Positions 48,201-57,483 of a stretch of DNA of 64,000 nucleotides are shown one piece after another. The notes beneath the pieces were generated by a model that was not told where the DNA came from, searched no databases, and saw only the letters and a list, made by a program, of their open reading frames with translations. How positions within the stretch are numbered: position 1 is the stretch's first letter; every line of letters starts with the position of its first letter. Source of the stretch: UBA3206 sp963623875. Its GTDB lineage: Bacteria > Bacillota_I > Bacilli_A > Acholeplasmatales > Anaeroplasmataceae. The position numbers were made by a program, and so were the translations under genes. Where the stretch lies: assembly GCA_963623875.1 (NCBI GenBank), contig CAVFNL010000037.1, positions 15,338 through 79,337 on the forward strand, written 5' to 3'.

Positions 48201-51200
48201 AAATTCACCTGTAGTAGTTACCTTTTGCAAGAAATTTGTACAATCAGTAGGGGCATTTATTATTATGTAGTTTGATACCCATTGATTTTTTGCATCTTTA
48301 TTTACATAATCATTCCAGTAGAATGTACCGGTTGATTTTAGTGAAGACATTGTATTCGACTGATTTATATAATTATCTCTATCACTTTCAGATAGCGACA
48401 TATAAAATGGCGTATAACCATTTGTTGTACTTGAGACATCTGATATATTATAAATATCTTTATTAAAATCAGATGAGAAACCTGCAGTGACATTAAGCGT
48501 ATTTCCTGTCACATCAAATGGTCCGTAATAATATGTAGAATCTTGAACTAAATCATCAGGGGTATAAATATAACGATTTGAACTATTAACAGTCTCTGTA
48601 GAAGCTTGTACTCCACTAGTAGAGTTTTTACCATCAGATGTTGAAACACTACTTGGCGCATTTTGGCTTTGATATGTTGAATTATATTCTGTAGCTTTTG
48701 CAATTAAAGAATTATAATTTACACCTGATGTAGGATCTGTTACTGTTTTAAAATAATTATCTATTATATATTGTTGTACATTTGAATCATTTTTTACAAT
48801 ATTCCATAGTTCTGTATAATTTTTTGTATATGAATATTTTGTACTATTGATATATGTTGAACCACTCTTTGAATCAAAACTATCAACTGACGCATCAGAG
48901 ACTGATGTATTGTTATCAACATAGGTTTCAATATCATATTTCTTTAATACTTTATTGAATAGATTTAAATATGTCTCATTACCACTAAATGTATTTGAGG
49001 CAATAATAAATGAATATAATTCTTTTGCGGTTGTTTCATTATTTTTTAGGTATGCTTGATATTTTAATTGTGAACCAGCTTCTGTATTATCACCTATAAT
49101 ATCAGATACCATAGTCTTTAATGTATCATCACTATATCCATCTAGAAGAGATGTAAGTAAATCAACTTTCTTAGTGATATAGTATTCACTTAAATCATCA
49201 GAGAATAGTGGATCTAAAATAGTATCATCATTTAATAGTGTATCAAGATAGTTCTTTAAAACTGTGTCTAGTTTTGTAGATGTTTTCAAAATCTCTTTAA
49301 TTTTATTTTGTACTGCTTGATAGTTTGCAGTATCCCCACTTACTATTTTTGCAAGTAGTTCATCATATAAAAGTTTTTGAAGTATTTCATAATAATTTGC
49401 ATCTTCATTATCATAATATGAAATAATAGAATTTACTATACTCTCTCTTAATGCTTGACTAATATCTGATATACAATCATTATCAAAAAGTATATAATTT
49501 ATTATTTGATCTAAGGTATCACTAAATTCAGTATTACCAATAGATGCGTCAATAAAGTTTATTAATACTTCTTGGTTGATATTATCAATCCAAGATGAAT
49601 TTGTAAAAGCCGCTGATACACTACTTGACTCAGTTGTAAGATTATCATAGTCTACAAATACTGCCATAGCTTTTACATTTTTTGCAAGGTGTTCTGCCGC
49701 ATCTAGATATGCAATAGTCTTCCATCCGATTTTTTCTAGTAATGTATCATTAATCTTATCAAAACGAACGAATTCAAAATAATCTTCAATATATGAATCT
49801 GTAACTATCGAATAGTCAAGCCCTTCACCATTAATTGCTTTTCTAAATACAAACTTAGAACTAAATACTCCAATATTTCCATCACTATCTTCTACAGTAG
49901 AAAGTGGCGCATATGCAACACTACTTCCACCAAACACATTAGTTACACCATCAACAGTTATGAATGTAGATGTATCAATTGTAGATGTAGGCTTATTTAG
50001 TTGATTATCAGTTTGTGTAATAGGCGCTCCCTTAAATAAATTAATAACATATCTTATGTTTAAATTATTTTGAGAATTAAAATCAATAAGACCAAACATA
50101 GCTCCAAGATAATAATAATCACTTGTAGTAGCGTTATATGTACCAATTGACGTATATGTCATAGTAATTATGTTGTTATAATTTGCATAATTCCATGTAG
50201 CCCCATCACTCTTGTATTTAAGTAATTCATATAAATTTCCATAATTTATAGTATTCGCAAGATTACATGTTGTATCATTAAAATCTGCAAGATTAAATGA
50301 TGCGATGATAGAACCTACAGCTTCACTACCATAAATATTTCCATAGTTTAAAATATTTACAATATTTGAAATTCCATATCCTAAAATACCTGATACAAAA
50401 CAATTTAGGTTTGATGTAGAAGTTCTTGAAACATTTAGTGTTCCGTTAAATCCTATAATAGTTCCATAATTAATATCAAACGCTAATACTTGATTTATAT
50501 TTGTTTTTGTAGAATTGTTTAGCGCAACAATTCCTGAAACAATCATTTTTGCAGTATTAGTATTTGAAGTATTAATAGCTCTTATAGTTCCATTATTTGC
50601 ACTATCTCTTATTTGGGCATATTCACCATTTAAGATTGAGGCAATTCCTGATGCATAGTATTGGCAATCAGTTTTTGCAAATAAATCTAGTGTAATATCA
50701 CCTAAGTTAAATGTATTAGATATAATTCCACTATTTGAATATACTATACCAGACGCATACACACTACCTTTTAAGTAAGTAGATGTTGTTTGTGTTTTTG
50801 TTACAGGCTTATTTGCTGAAGATGTTTCGTATAAAGTTTGATCCTTAAGATAATTTTGTGATGTAACACTAATGCTTCCATTATTAATCACAGTATCCAT
50901 TGATCCTAAAAGAGTATTATCAAACTTAGAATTTAATGGATTTTGTTTTGAATCTGAAAGAGTTGCTTCATTATATCTACAAATACCAGATAGATAAAGA
51001 TCTAAATACATATCACTTGATGCTTTGTCTAAAATACTAATATGCCCTGCATTATATATATTTTTTGCAGTATTATTAATTGATAATTTATCAAATACAC
51101 CACTTACATAAAGACTATATTTTGTACTATTTGCTTTATCTAATGTGAAACTTAAATTTCCTTCATTTCTTACATCGCTATATGAAATATATTCGCCAAG

Positions 51201-53828
51201 AACTGTTCCAGATACTACTTTATCAGAATTTATTGATTCTGATGATGTAAAAGATACATTTCTTAAGTTATATACTTTTTCAAGTTTAGTATTAGATGAC
51301 GCAGTTCCACCTATAGAATTAATAACACCGGTATAGCTATTAATTGCACTTAAATCTAATTCTAAATCACCAATAGTCGTAAGTGTTCTTACACTGTTAT
51401 ATGTAGTTGTTGTTGGTTTAGATAATACATTCTTATTACCTAGATTATAAACACTTGATACTTCAGTTCTAAAAGAATTTTCTGATAAAATATTAATTCC
51501 TTCAGAAAGGTAACCATTGCTTGATAGATTGTTATATACACTGCTATATAAAGCTTTTATATTAGCTCTATTTGTTAATGCTGATGCATAAAATACAATT
51601 TGACCTGACTTATCTTTAAATTCTGATTGAGAAAGTCCTGTAGTTTTTGTTGTTTCTGATGTTTGAATATCCGCATTTAATATACCTGATATGTATGTCT
51701 TATATGCATTTTTACTACCATATACTAAAACATTTCCTTGGTTTGTTAAATATTTGATTTGTGCAACATCTGATGAATCTCCTCTAAGTCCTAATAGACG
51801 TCCAATTACACCTGATACATAAAGTTTATTGTATGTTATTTCAGATGATGCGCTTCCTATTTCTATATTTCCTACATTTTCAAGTTTAGAACATAATGTA
51901 GTGTATCCTGCGCCTACAACACCACCTATTGCGTATGTTTTTTCCGAACCAAGTTCTAAAGACATATTAATAGATGATAATAATTCTTCAATATTACCTG
52001 ATGATGACTCAATATAACCTATAGCACCACCTACCGCAATACCATTCATATATCCTGTAGTTGAATTATAATTAAAAGTTGAATCACTTACTAAATTAAA
52101 TTTTCCAGCTGTAGTTGATGTAGTAATACTACCTTCTCCACCAAGTACTCCTGCAATTCCTCCAAGATAATACTCTTTAAGATTTGATGTGCTATTAGAA
52201 ACTTCCATGTAAGTATTAACGCCACTAATACTTCCACCTTCAACATATCCTGAAATTGCACCTATCGCAAGTGCGTTATTTGTGCTATTTGTAATACTAT
52301 CTAAATCTACATTTTTAATAAATACATTTAAATTAGAAACACTACCTATAAGGTAAGGGAATAGTCCATATGCATCAATACCTGTAGTTGATACAGTACG
52401 TGAAGTACTAAGAATATCTGCATTATATATTGTAGGGTATGTTGTCTTTTTACCATTCATTAAGGTAACACTACCCTCTATCTCGCTACCTACAATAGAA
52501 GATGCAATTCCATGCTTGTATGTGTAAGCATTTGCAGGAATTCCTGCTAAATCAATATCTGATTCTATATTAAATGTTGTTTTGTTTGACGCAAAGAATG
52601 AATCACAATTCATTAATTCAAACATTAAAACGAAATCACGTGCATTTGAAACACTAATTTCAGCCGAACTAATTTCACCATTCTTTGTTGTAACAGTACT
52701 TTTTATTGTTCTTCTTACAGGTGTTTCAATTGAGAAATAATATTCAATATTTTCTTTATTTGAGGATTTAACACTCCAATTTGAATCATTCGCAAATGCT
52801 TGATTTAATTCATCTTTAGTTTTAACCCATTTACCATATGAAACATTTCCGCTCTTACTTGATACGCCAAGATCTTGTGTATACGAAAAATTATATGGTC
52901 CATTTTCTTCTTGTGTGGAAGTAGATAAAATAGATGAATTATAGAAATATGTATTAGATATAGTTCCACTATTTTGTAAAGCAATATTTGCAAATTCAAT
53001 TACATCTGTTGCTGTATAGTTATAAACACTATTTGTCGCAACATAACATTCTTTTATAGTTCCAACATTATTTCCTACTAAACCTGAAACACGGTACCCA
53101 CCTATTGCTGTAATACCGCACTCATCTTTTAAACTCTTAGTTAATTCTCTTACATATACGCCTTCAATATTACCGCTATTATAACCACATACATTCGCAA
53201 TTCCACCATTACTTAATGTAGTAAGATAGTATGTAACTGTAACCATAGGATCAATAAGCCCAAAGTTTTTAATAGTTCCGCTATTTTTAGAAAACATTCC
53301 TAAATAAGAAATATTTTCATACGCCGCATATGATGCAGAAGTAATTGAGACAAGTTCTAGATTAGAAATATCAAACCCATCTCCATCAAATGTTCCACTA
53401 AATGTTTTACCTTCACTCCAACCAACAGGTATAAAATCAGCCGCAATATAGTCATCAAAATCAATATTACATAATAATTTATAATTATATCCTAAAAACG
53501 AATCATAATTATTACATGCAAGTGAAAAATAATATAATTCTTCTGCACTAGATATAGTTATAGTGTAGTCACTATACGAAGTTGTATTAGATCTATACGC
53601 ATCCATCATAGAAACTATTTTAGAATTATTAGTATAATTTGATTTATCTATTTGTATTTGTGTTCCATTATAAAATCCATCTAAATTAATGAATTTCTTA
53701 TTATCTTTAGTATTATTTTTATTAAAATTAATACTTATAAATAAAACTAAAAATAGAACTAAAACACTAGAGAATAGGCTTATAAATATTAATTTTTTCT
53801 TTTTTCTTCTTACGCTATCTTTTTTCAT
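42285..53828 (-). CDS. Giant N-terminally anchored surface protein with GLUG-like repeats
   Basis: 3,847 aa in one uninterrupted frame. ATG 53828 follows AGAGGTG. A strongly basic start (VRRKKKK) and one helix (about 12-36, LIFISLFSSVLVLFLVLFIS) with no clear signal-peptidase site suggest an N-terminal anchor. Residues about 90-1300 are GLUG-like beta-solenoid repeats, for example FSGTFDGDGFDISNLELVS, GMFSKNSGTIKNFGLIDP, ASGIASILNGEYAQI, and ISNIVNILNYGNIYGS. A more helical central part (LRESIVNSIISYYDNED, LLYDELLAKIVSG) and several beta domains follow. The C-terminus (VTTSDYYFVQAIYNENSSEE) has no LPXTG, repeats of a wall-binding type or membrane helix. Very rich in Asn, Ser, Thr, Asp and Tyr. 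Cotranscribed with the 407-aa gene. Probably an adhesin or matrix fibre; no enzyme motif found. Confidence 0.8.
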   Translation of the reverse strand: MKKDSVRRKKKKLIFISLFSSVLVLFLVLFISINFNKNNTKDNKKFINLDGFYNGTQIQIDKSNYTNNSKIVSMMDAYRSNTTSYSDYTITISSAEELYYFSLACNNYDSFLGYNYKLLCNIDFDDYIAADFIPVGWSEGKTFSGTFDGDGFDISNLELVSITSASYAAYENISYLGMFSKNSGTIKNFGLIDPMVTVTYYLTTLSNGGIANVCGYNSGNIEGVYVRELTKSLKDECGITAIGGYRVSGLVGNNVGTIKECYVATNSVYNYTATDVIEFANIALQNSGTISNTYFYNSSILSTSTQEENGPYNFSYTQDLGVSSKSGNVSYGKWVKTKDELNQAFANDSNWSVKSSNKENIEYYFSIETPVRRTIKSTVTTKNGEISSAEISVSNARDFVLMFELMNCDSFFASNKTTFNIESDIDLAGIPANAYTYKHGIASSIVGSEIEGSVTLMNGKKTTYPTIYNADILSTSRTVSTTGIDAYGLFPYLIGSVSNLNVFIKNVDLDSITNSTNNALAIGAISGYVEGGSISGVNTYMEVSNSTSNLKEYYLGGIAGVLGGEGSITTSTTAGKFNLVSDSTFNYNSTTGYMNGIAVGGAIGYIESSSGNIEELLSSINMSLELGSEKTYAIGGVVGAGYTTLCSKLENVGNIEIGSASSEITYNKLYVSGVIGRLLGLRGDSSDVAQIKYLTNQGNVLVYGSKNAYKTYISGILNADIQTSETTKTTGLSQSEFKDKSGQIVFYASALTNRANIKALYSSVYNNLSSNGYLSEGINILSENSFRTEVSSVYNLGNKNVLSKPTTTTYNSVRTLTTIGDLELDLSAINSYTGVINSIGGTASSNTKLEKVYNLRNVSFTSSESINSDKVVSGTVLGEYISYSDVRNEGNLSFTLDKANSTKYSLYVSGVFDKLSINNTAKNIYNAGHISILDKASSDMYLDLYLSGICRYNEATLSDSKQNPLNSKFDNTLLGSMDTVINNGSISVTSQNYLKDQTLYETSSANKPVTKTQTTSTYLKGSVYASGIVYSNSGIISNTFNLGDITLDLFAKTDCQYYASGIASILNGEYAQIRDSANNGTIRAINTSNTNTAKMIVSGIVALNNSTKTNINQVLAFDINYGTIIGFNGTLNVSRTSTSNLNCFVSGILGYGISNIVNILNYGNIYGSEAVGSIIASFNLADFNDTTCNLANTINYGNLYELLKYKSDGATWNYANYNNIITMTYTSIGTYNATTSDYYYLGAMFGLIDFNSQNNLNIRYVINLFKGAPITQTDNQLNKPTSTIDTSTFITVDGVTNVFGGSSVAYAPLSTVEDSDGNIGVFSSKFVFRKAINGEGLDYSIVTDSYIEDYFEFVRFDKINDTLLEKIGWKTIAYLDAAEHLAKNVKAMAVFVDYDNLTTESSSVSAAFTNSSWIDNINQEVLINFIDASIGNTEFSDTLDQIINYILFDNDCISDISQALRESIVNSIISYYDNEDANYYEILQKLLYDELLAKIVSGDTANYQAVQNKIKEILKTSTKLDTVLKNYLDTLLNDDTILDPLFSDDLSEYYITKKVDLLTSLLDGYSDDTLKTMVSDIIGDNTEAGSQLKYQAYLKNNETTAKELYSFIIASNTFSGNETYLNLFNKVLKKYDIETYVDNNTSVSDASVDSFDSKSGSTYINSTKYSYTKNYTELWNIVKNDSNVQQYIIDNYFKTVTDPTSGVNYNSLIAKATEYNSTYQSQNAPSSVSTSDGKNSTSGVQASTETVNSSNRYIYTPDDLVQDSTYYYGPFDVTGNTLNVTAGFSSDFNKDIYNISDVSSTTNGYTPFYMSLSESDRDNYINQSNTMSSLKSTGTFYWNDYVNKDAKNQWVSNYIIINAPTDCTNFLQKVTTTGEFIKYGYDFSDSYNATKDTTTYTYKTEDHNELKAKYVVGYATSAVYTGIWHPISIWIKDKTVVGVYLTTQTHIGENGYKGVQTTQYTYYQISDLVRLDGVRTRGKSSGASDDDEISIISSLMTDILANTTGKKTILKALASYANKNGLTKDQSASAQMLLTSLKSTDVAAGSVTNEISLAPTTSLENLAVSITVGTKTYTNVKDYLDSLVENATYTNLQLLCMAGATDKEIFKAILLATLTNFENYDDDSSTTKVTSKDLTYYIYKYHEYLKESDADVTASDVVEKLKNVSAADLTALAELSKLTFDSYKEYDSADGNIDEGTDIDFGGSLDVKNLLDRISYIYGTGSSAYIDPTKKITWASTITYSETTSSLPNKGYAMPLIVSNDLDQTTYNTLASEGCAALASGATAKNSTYEVTALNNIGYYTGNDAKIYANDPSSYIEKSDLTGSKGKYTDFKIYTKTSNTTGESADIEIETLSDDIKQSLLSDINSDLFYSLRLQGQIEVNKYVTLDEIVVAGKTYNSSTQYLPSSSIWFTPQQDGYVKIALATLNDGQQGFSLYKINRNTDTTNPYGALYSGATEIETVYKDSDGNIEYNPTDTTNKTKIFDTTWRRELTKNRLYYYEIPVKAGVEYALGNSVGKGSYLIYLDVGQNAGSSKVSYPNLEEIETRYNTYYNTTSEYASYLASNLVKVTKETTLTIYEPTIILVKATDGGVITVNGKTTYTVDGEEVSVNSVKFKSNGNYKGFYLSGSSDGTTYTIGVSGTTIEEILVLECDNAIEINTSTDKITFVDGTEEMTIFKGLTYEDLKSFDFNINYSSEILDALMLLYPTIRKSNSAYDSKYEYTIFSEDVFTNEKLKEIVKLIALADYDSTTSSLGKLVANLNKEYYDDLLKTITDEKVMKNMAEKFISMTAEDSTKYNQEMKYVIAAYIGNDYLTCSQANSLTNSILYTLLNDYLDGEYQFINGDKSIDVVKFDAFMKHIGQTSNIDGYGIFALSSSKGIKNGTFIPDNIDLLSLDTNYDLTALDDNGESIIKLIEDNSSSWRSLTSATVDYDITNEDSVNYKIRVLMKQLKLSISTSIFELDLKYDDNNDLYASESLIDEANGIIYYYVPKAYLDNIKTMSSITISKKEYAESATFITNNNTDTSIDLSGAYTDGSNYVVSDAVIVTAEDSTVVTKYKVVFSPLTTSDDMFSIVSDKTSLTYSGGDVTLTITANNIADDFDFKSYFKIINGAVEFSESDTTFTFDSSLKNNGIVSNGTATLKINVAKELKGGTLEFVLDYYGTKKTVTITKSLNESAEIEEFNFEGNDINFDSNGEATSSILFGRAYDYSELTDYLSDNFYLYKFSVSANATISIDATYENIDNIRIKYIVTYTITSESGNIETYKHILVENECYTEGSSYANLYEDGIALQDSNLYDSDFVYKGNTISKEDNSLTYKEDSYVAVGFSRGYEPEYRIKYNLNNFYTIGNVTYTLSDETINNGTAANKTYAGITVIVSNNNEPDTYKYNYIYSSKGVWKDNTEYTREYTFPTLYIVKGYSKNSLLERLTFLDQSVVVGNTVSVMKPSTETSTSILAGTSTAGVDGKEITYNEIFSSNSRDIEIKGKSIRYNNDSDSTSISDYYSIGTVSNSDLSYYAPTFGIEEHAKIYQYTTLKKLTSYGQDSQTESDNEVLSNHETTYLYVPFIDTKNNVKVFLVELDSNNKWNNIYETTYSGSEDSIGTFNSLFDTLNANANNATFTYGGTTYTLDTDISGVASDDNISLYMDYIGNPLDNHFWYVSYVVFSEAYLHGDTDAGNVRYYHISIVDATNTIYFDVTLWAQQDFAPTEVYMTISENIYKGDETTPTTSQISGYLVKTLDSKDINGETYNKYLLRYNLQTLPKGYFYFYLDLPKGYGADVTTDMENQIDKTSTIGKKEVGSFLPFTSIITKTIKLEFILNESDNSESNWGVTTSDYYFVQAIYNENSSEE

Positions 53829-53849
53829 TATAGCACCTCTATACATTAA

Positions 53850-55073
53850 TTAAAATTCTGATGGGTCTACACCCCAAATTGCCTTCGCCCTATTTGCTTG
53901 AACTAATTCTGGTTCAAATGATACATCAACTTCAATATATTCTTTGTATACTGTTGTTTTAGTAGTTGATATATAAAAGTATGCTGGATTAACATTAAAT
54001 GTATAAGAATGTTTTGTATATCCATCTTCTGTTCTTATAGCATTTATTGAAGTTTTTAAATACAATATATTAGTAAGTGAATCGTAATACCAATCGCTAT
54101 CACTTGTAACAAATGGAGAAACTCCATCAATTTTATCTTTAGGAGAATATGTCTCTTTATTATTTGATGAATAAACTTTAGTACTATGCCACGCATCTTT
54201 AATACGAATACGGACATAACATGCGACTTCATTTGTGAATTCAAATTCAAATCCAAGTTGATTTAAATAAATATTAGATTCAGTTTTTTTGTCCTTTGTA
54301 GCACTACATGAAATTGTGGAATTAGAATCTGTGATCGCAGTTTTTGTACCACTACTTTTTGTAGTATCTATAACATATAATGATAAATGATCATTTCCTA
54401 CATAAACACTATAATCATCATTTGATACTATAGCACTTTTAATTCCTAAAGTACTAAACTCACTTACTGTAATAGTAAAATCACCCACGTTTATAATCTT
54501 TGAATCAGTCTCACTAATGCTACAAGTATCGTAAGTACCTTCAACAGTTTTAATTTCATTTATTCCACTATATGTAACAACAGCCTCATAATACTCCCCA
54601 CTAATTTGTGAATCAATCGTTACAGTAGATGTTTTAGTATAACCTTCATTAGATATTTTAGTATAATATACAACACCACTTTGGAATGTTGTAGATGTTG
54701 TATATTTATATCCACCATCAATATCTTCATAATAAGTATTACTAGCAATAGCATCACCCACAACAACGCTTGCTTTAGCGTATGTACCTATTACATAATA
54801 GCTTTTACCACTTTCAAATTTACTATCTTTTGTTTTGTTATAAACTGTTTCTGAATCTAAAATTATATCAGATAAATTTACAACTGTATCAACACGCAAG
54901 TTTTCCTTCGAATAATTTATGAAATTTTTTGAATTTATTTCTAATCCACCTACATCTATATCTTTACTACTAACAGTTCTTTTGTATGAATAAGCACCAA
55001 ATACTATTCCTGATGCCGTAAGTATTAAGATTAATAGGGATGTAAGAATTATTACTTTCTTTCTTAAATTCAT
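53850..55073 (-). CDS. Exported protein encoded with the giant surface protein
   Basis: 407 aa. ATG 55073 is chosen because AAGGAG is seven bases upstream; ATG 55079 would be too close. N-terminal helix VIILTSLLILILTASGIVFG is followed by AYSYKRTVSSKDIDVGGLEI, an arrangement that recalls TasA/CalY fibre proteins, which have SxAYFTD-type starts, but the similarity is short and uncertain. The remainder is beta-rich, with one repeat-like pair (SNTYYEDIDGGYKYTTSTTF, QSGVVYYTKISNEGYTKTST). 21 bases separate it from the giant gene, so they form one operon. No SipW-like peptidase gene is visible. Confidence 0.65.
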   Translation of the reverse strand: MNLRKKVIILTSLLILILTASGIVFGAYSYKRTVSSKDIDVGGLEINSKNFINYSKENLRVDTVVNLSDIILDSETVYNKTKDSKFESGKSYYVIGTYAKASVVVGDAIASNTYYEDIDGGYKYTTSTTFQSGVVYYTKISNEGYTKTSTVTIDSQISGEYYEAVVTYSGINEIKTVEGTYDTCSISETDSKIINVGDFTITVSEFSTLGIKSAIVSNDDYSVYVGNDHLSLYVIDTTKSSGTKTAITDSNSTISCSATKDKKTESNIYLNQLGFEFEFTNEVACYVRIRIKDAWHSTKVYSSNNKETYSPKDKIDGVSPFVTSDSDWYYDSLTNILYLKTSINAIRTEDGYTKHSYTFNVNPAYFYISTTKTTVYKEYIEVDVSFEPELVQANRAKAIWGVDPSEF

Positions 55074-55130
55074 CAACATTCTCCTTATATTTCTTTTTCT
55101 TCAATATTTCTTTTCTATACACTCTCTTAT

Positions 55131-55159
55131 ATAATACCTTTTTTTTCTAAAAAAGTAAA
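55131..55159 (-). promoter_or_regulatory. Promoter of the 407-aa / giant protein operon
   Basis: TTTACT (55154-55159) and TATTAT (55131-55136) with 17-bp A/T spacer. The rest of the 300-bp gap to 55378 is AT-rich, with a second possible TATAAT for the divergent methyltransferase gene; I see no other feature there. Confidence 0.5.
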
Positions 55160-55378
55160 GTTTGTAAGCGTAAACATCAATATTAAGCATTTATTTTATA
55201 TTTAAATATAAAAACTTTAAAAACACCCAAACCAATCTTCATGATAGAATGTTTTTTTACAATATTCTCTAATTAATATTATTTAACTCTTATCATTATA
55301 ATATAATGTTGTAAATTAATATTTCAATTGCGTTTTTTTAAAAAAAATGCTTAAATTAGATTATTCGGAGGTCTTAAT

Positions 55379-56188
55379 ATGAATTTTGAAAGAACAAATA
55401 CTAAAATAACCCTATTAGAAGATTATTACGAACATTTTGATGAAGACCATAGGCTTAAAACAAGACATGGAAATGTTGAATTCACTATTTCAATGAAATA
55501 TATTCACGATATATTAAATAACGATTTGTCAAAAAACGTATTAGATATAGGTGCCGCAACCGGTGCTTATAGTATACCTCTTATAAATGAAGGATATGAT
55601 GTGACAGCTGTAGAACTTGTAAGACATAATATAGAAGTTTTTAAAAAAAATTGTCCTATTGCAAATGTAATTCAAGGGAATGCATTAGACTTATCTTTTA
55701 TAAACGATAACACATACGATGTCGTACTTCTTTTTGGGCCAATGTACCACCTACTTAAAAACGAAGAAAAAATTAAAGCCTTATCTGAAGCTAAAAGAGT
55801 CACAAAAGATGGTGGTGTTATCATCACATCATATTATATGAATGAATACGCAATTATAGTATATGGAGTTATGAAAGGTCATTTAAATGAATGCTATTTA
55901 AATAATCAAATTGATGAATCATTTCATATGATAAACAAAGATGGTGATCTATATTCTATGGTTAGACTTGAAGATATTAATGAATTTAATAACGCTCTTA
56001 ATCTAAAACGTATTAAAATAATTTCATCTGATGGCGCTTCTAATTACCTAAGACCTTATCTAAATAAATTAGATGAGGACTCATACAATCTTTTCATAAA
56101 ATATCAGTTATCTATTTGTGAACGCCCTGATCTATTAGGTGCTTCAACACATTTAGTTGATATCGTAAAAGTAAACAAAAAGGCTTAA
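55379..56188 (+). CDS. Class I SAM-dependent methyltransferase
   Basis: 269 aa. SAM-binding motif NVLDIGAATGAYSIPLI, then VTAVELVRHNIEVF, VIQGNALDLSFIND, and VVLLFGPMYHLL, typical of small-molecule methyltransferases of the Methyltransf_11/25 type. ATG has CGGAGG upstream. Substrate unknown; not close to rRNA-modifying families. Single-gene unit. Confidence 0.85.
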   Translation: MNFERTNTKITLLEDYYEHFDEDHRLKTRHGNVEFTISMKYIHDILNNDLSKNVLDIGAATGAYSIPLINEGYDVTAVELVRHNIEVFKKNCPIANVIQGNALDLSFINDNTYDVVLLFGPMYHLLKNEEKIKALSEAKRVTKDGGVIITSYYMNEYAIIVYGVMKGHLNECYLNNQIDESFHMINKDGDLYSMVRLEDINEFNNALNLKRIKIISSDGASNYLRPYLNKLDEDSYNLFIKYQLSICERPDLLGASTHLVDIVKVNKKA

Positions 56189-56210
56189 GAGCCTTTTTAT
56201 TTTTTACTTT
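56177..56210. terminator. Bidirectional terminator between methyltransferase and EEP genes
   Basis: AAAAAGGCT-TAAG-AGCCTTTTT stem (56177-56198) containing the methyltransferase stop codon; T-rich on both exits. Confidence 0.85.
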
Positions 56211-57319
56211 AGAATAAATTTTAATACACTTGCATTATGATCTGAATACATAAAACTTATATCTTCTCTGTTTTGGTCATAAACTATATTTTTTATAGAC
56301 TTTACTTCCACATTGCTTGAAACTATAAATCCATCAACTACCGATGTAAATACTACATCTTTTTCGTATTTGATATCCGCATCCCTGCATGATGGGTTAG
56401 TATCATCCGCAACAACACTATATCCTTCTATCAAATCACTATCATTTAAAATTTGTATCCAAGATGGTGTTTGTTGTTCTGATTTAAATAATCCTCTTTC
56501 AACAGAGTTTACTAAATCATGATTGAAATCTCCTCCTACAATTACATAATTTCCTTTATCTTGTTCTTCTTTTAAAATTTTATTTAAAAGAGTAAGTTGT
56601 TTTTTTCTATAAACTCCACCTTTATCATAAGCTGAAAGATGAGCTGAGATCATAACTAGTTCTTTATCACCTACACTATAACGCACAACATTTAGGCATC
56701 TATCAAGATCAAAGAATTTTGATGGGAATTTTGTTGAAACAGGAAGTTCTACTCTTTTTGAACTATCCATTTTATATTTAGACAATGTAAGAATTCCACT
56801 ATTTACTACACCATGCATATCGTTTATAGGATATGGAAGAAAGCCTGTGTGAAATGTGCTTACAAATGATGAACTATAATTAGAAAATTTATCGCATATC
56901 TTCTTATATTGATTTACTTTATAACTTCTAGTGGACTTATAATCAACTTCTTCTATCATCATAAAATCAGCATCTATACTTTCTAATACAGAAATTGCGC
57001 CTTCTGTATTTTTTTCTACATTCTTTTTAGAACTAGCTTTTCCATACTTACCTTTTGTTTTAGTACCATCATTCATTACACCTTCATCCATAAAGAATGA
57101 ATAATCTCTATCATACGCACCAAAGCCAATATTATAAGTTAGTGCAGTATATTCTTTTAATACCTCGACATTATCTTCTTGATTATTACAAACTTTTATA
57201 TCAACATTACCTATTCTTTTACTTTTTATATTTAATATTAAAACATAAATAGCACATGCTATTAATAATGTAGCAATAAATATTAATATTATTAATAAAA
57301 TCAATTTTAATTTTCGCAT
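56204..57319 (-). CDS. Membrane-anchored endonuclease/exonuclease/phosphatase family protein
   Basis: 371 aa. N-terminal helix (about 5-30, LILLIILIFIATLLIACAI), then an EEP fold: TALTYNIGFGAY, MMIEEVDYKS (the catalytic Glu), MISAHLSAYDKGG, YVIVGGDFNHDL (GDFN), and SFMYSDHNASVLKF (SDH). All active-site groups of the DNase I / exonuclease III / sphingomyelinase superfamily are present. The anchor places the domain outside the cell, so its target may be an extracellular nucleic acid or phospholipid (inference). Confidence 0.85.
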   Translation of the reverse strand: MRKLKLILLIILIFIATLLIACAIYVLILNIKSKRIGNVDIKVCNNQEDNVEVLKEYTALTYNIGFGAYDRDYSFFMDEGVMNDGTKTKGKYGKASSKKNVEKNTEGAISVLESIDADFMMIEEVDYKSTRSYKVNQYKKICDKFSNYSSSFVSTFHTGFLPYPINDMHGVVNSGILTLSKYKMDSSKRVELPVSTKFPSKFFDLDRCLNVVRYSVGDKELVMISAHLSAYDKGGVYRKKQLTLLNKILKEEQDKGNYVIVGGDFNHDLVNSVERGLFKSEQQTPSWIQILNDSDLIEGYSVVADDTNPSCRDADIKYEKDVVFTSVVDGFIVSSNVEVKSIKNIVYDQNREDISFMYSDHNASVLKFILK

Positions 57320-57383
57320 ATTATCAAATCCTTAACTTTTTTTGATATTTTATAATATTCAATCTAGTTTTTCAATAAAAATC

Positions 57384-57416
57384 AAAAAAATGAGGTATCA
57401 TTACCAGACACCTCAC
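57384..57416 (-). terminator. Intrinsic terminator of the pilin-like gene
   Basis: TGAGGT / ACCTCA stem (about 57391-57416) followed on the minus strand by TTTTTTTG, some 70 bases after the stop codon. Confidence 0.7.
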
Positions 57417-57483
57417 CTATATTATTTATTTATAATTTAAATTTGTCTTGTATACATATATTCTAAAAAATCAAATTGATTTA

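Noticed and set aside
42285..53828. Giant gene as phage tail fibre or tape-measure gene
   Set aside because: No phage structural, lysis or integrase gene is nearby, and the N-terminal anchor and GLUG-like repeats fit a cell-surface protein.
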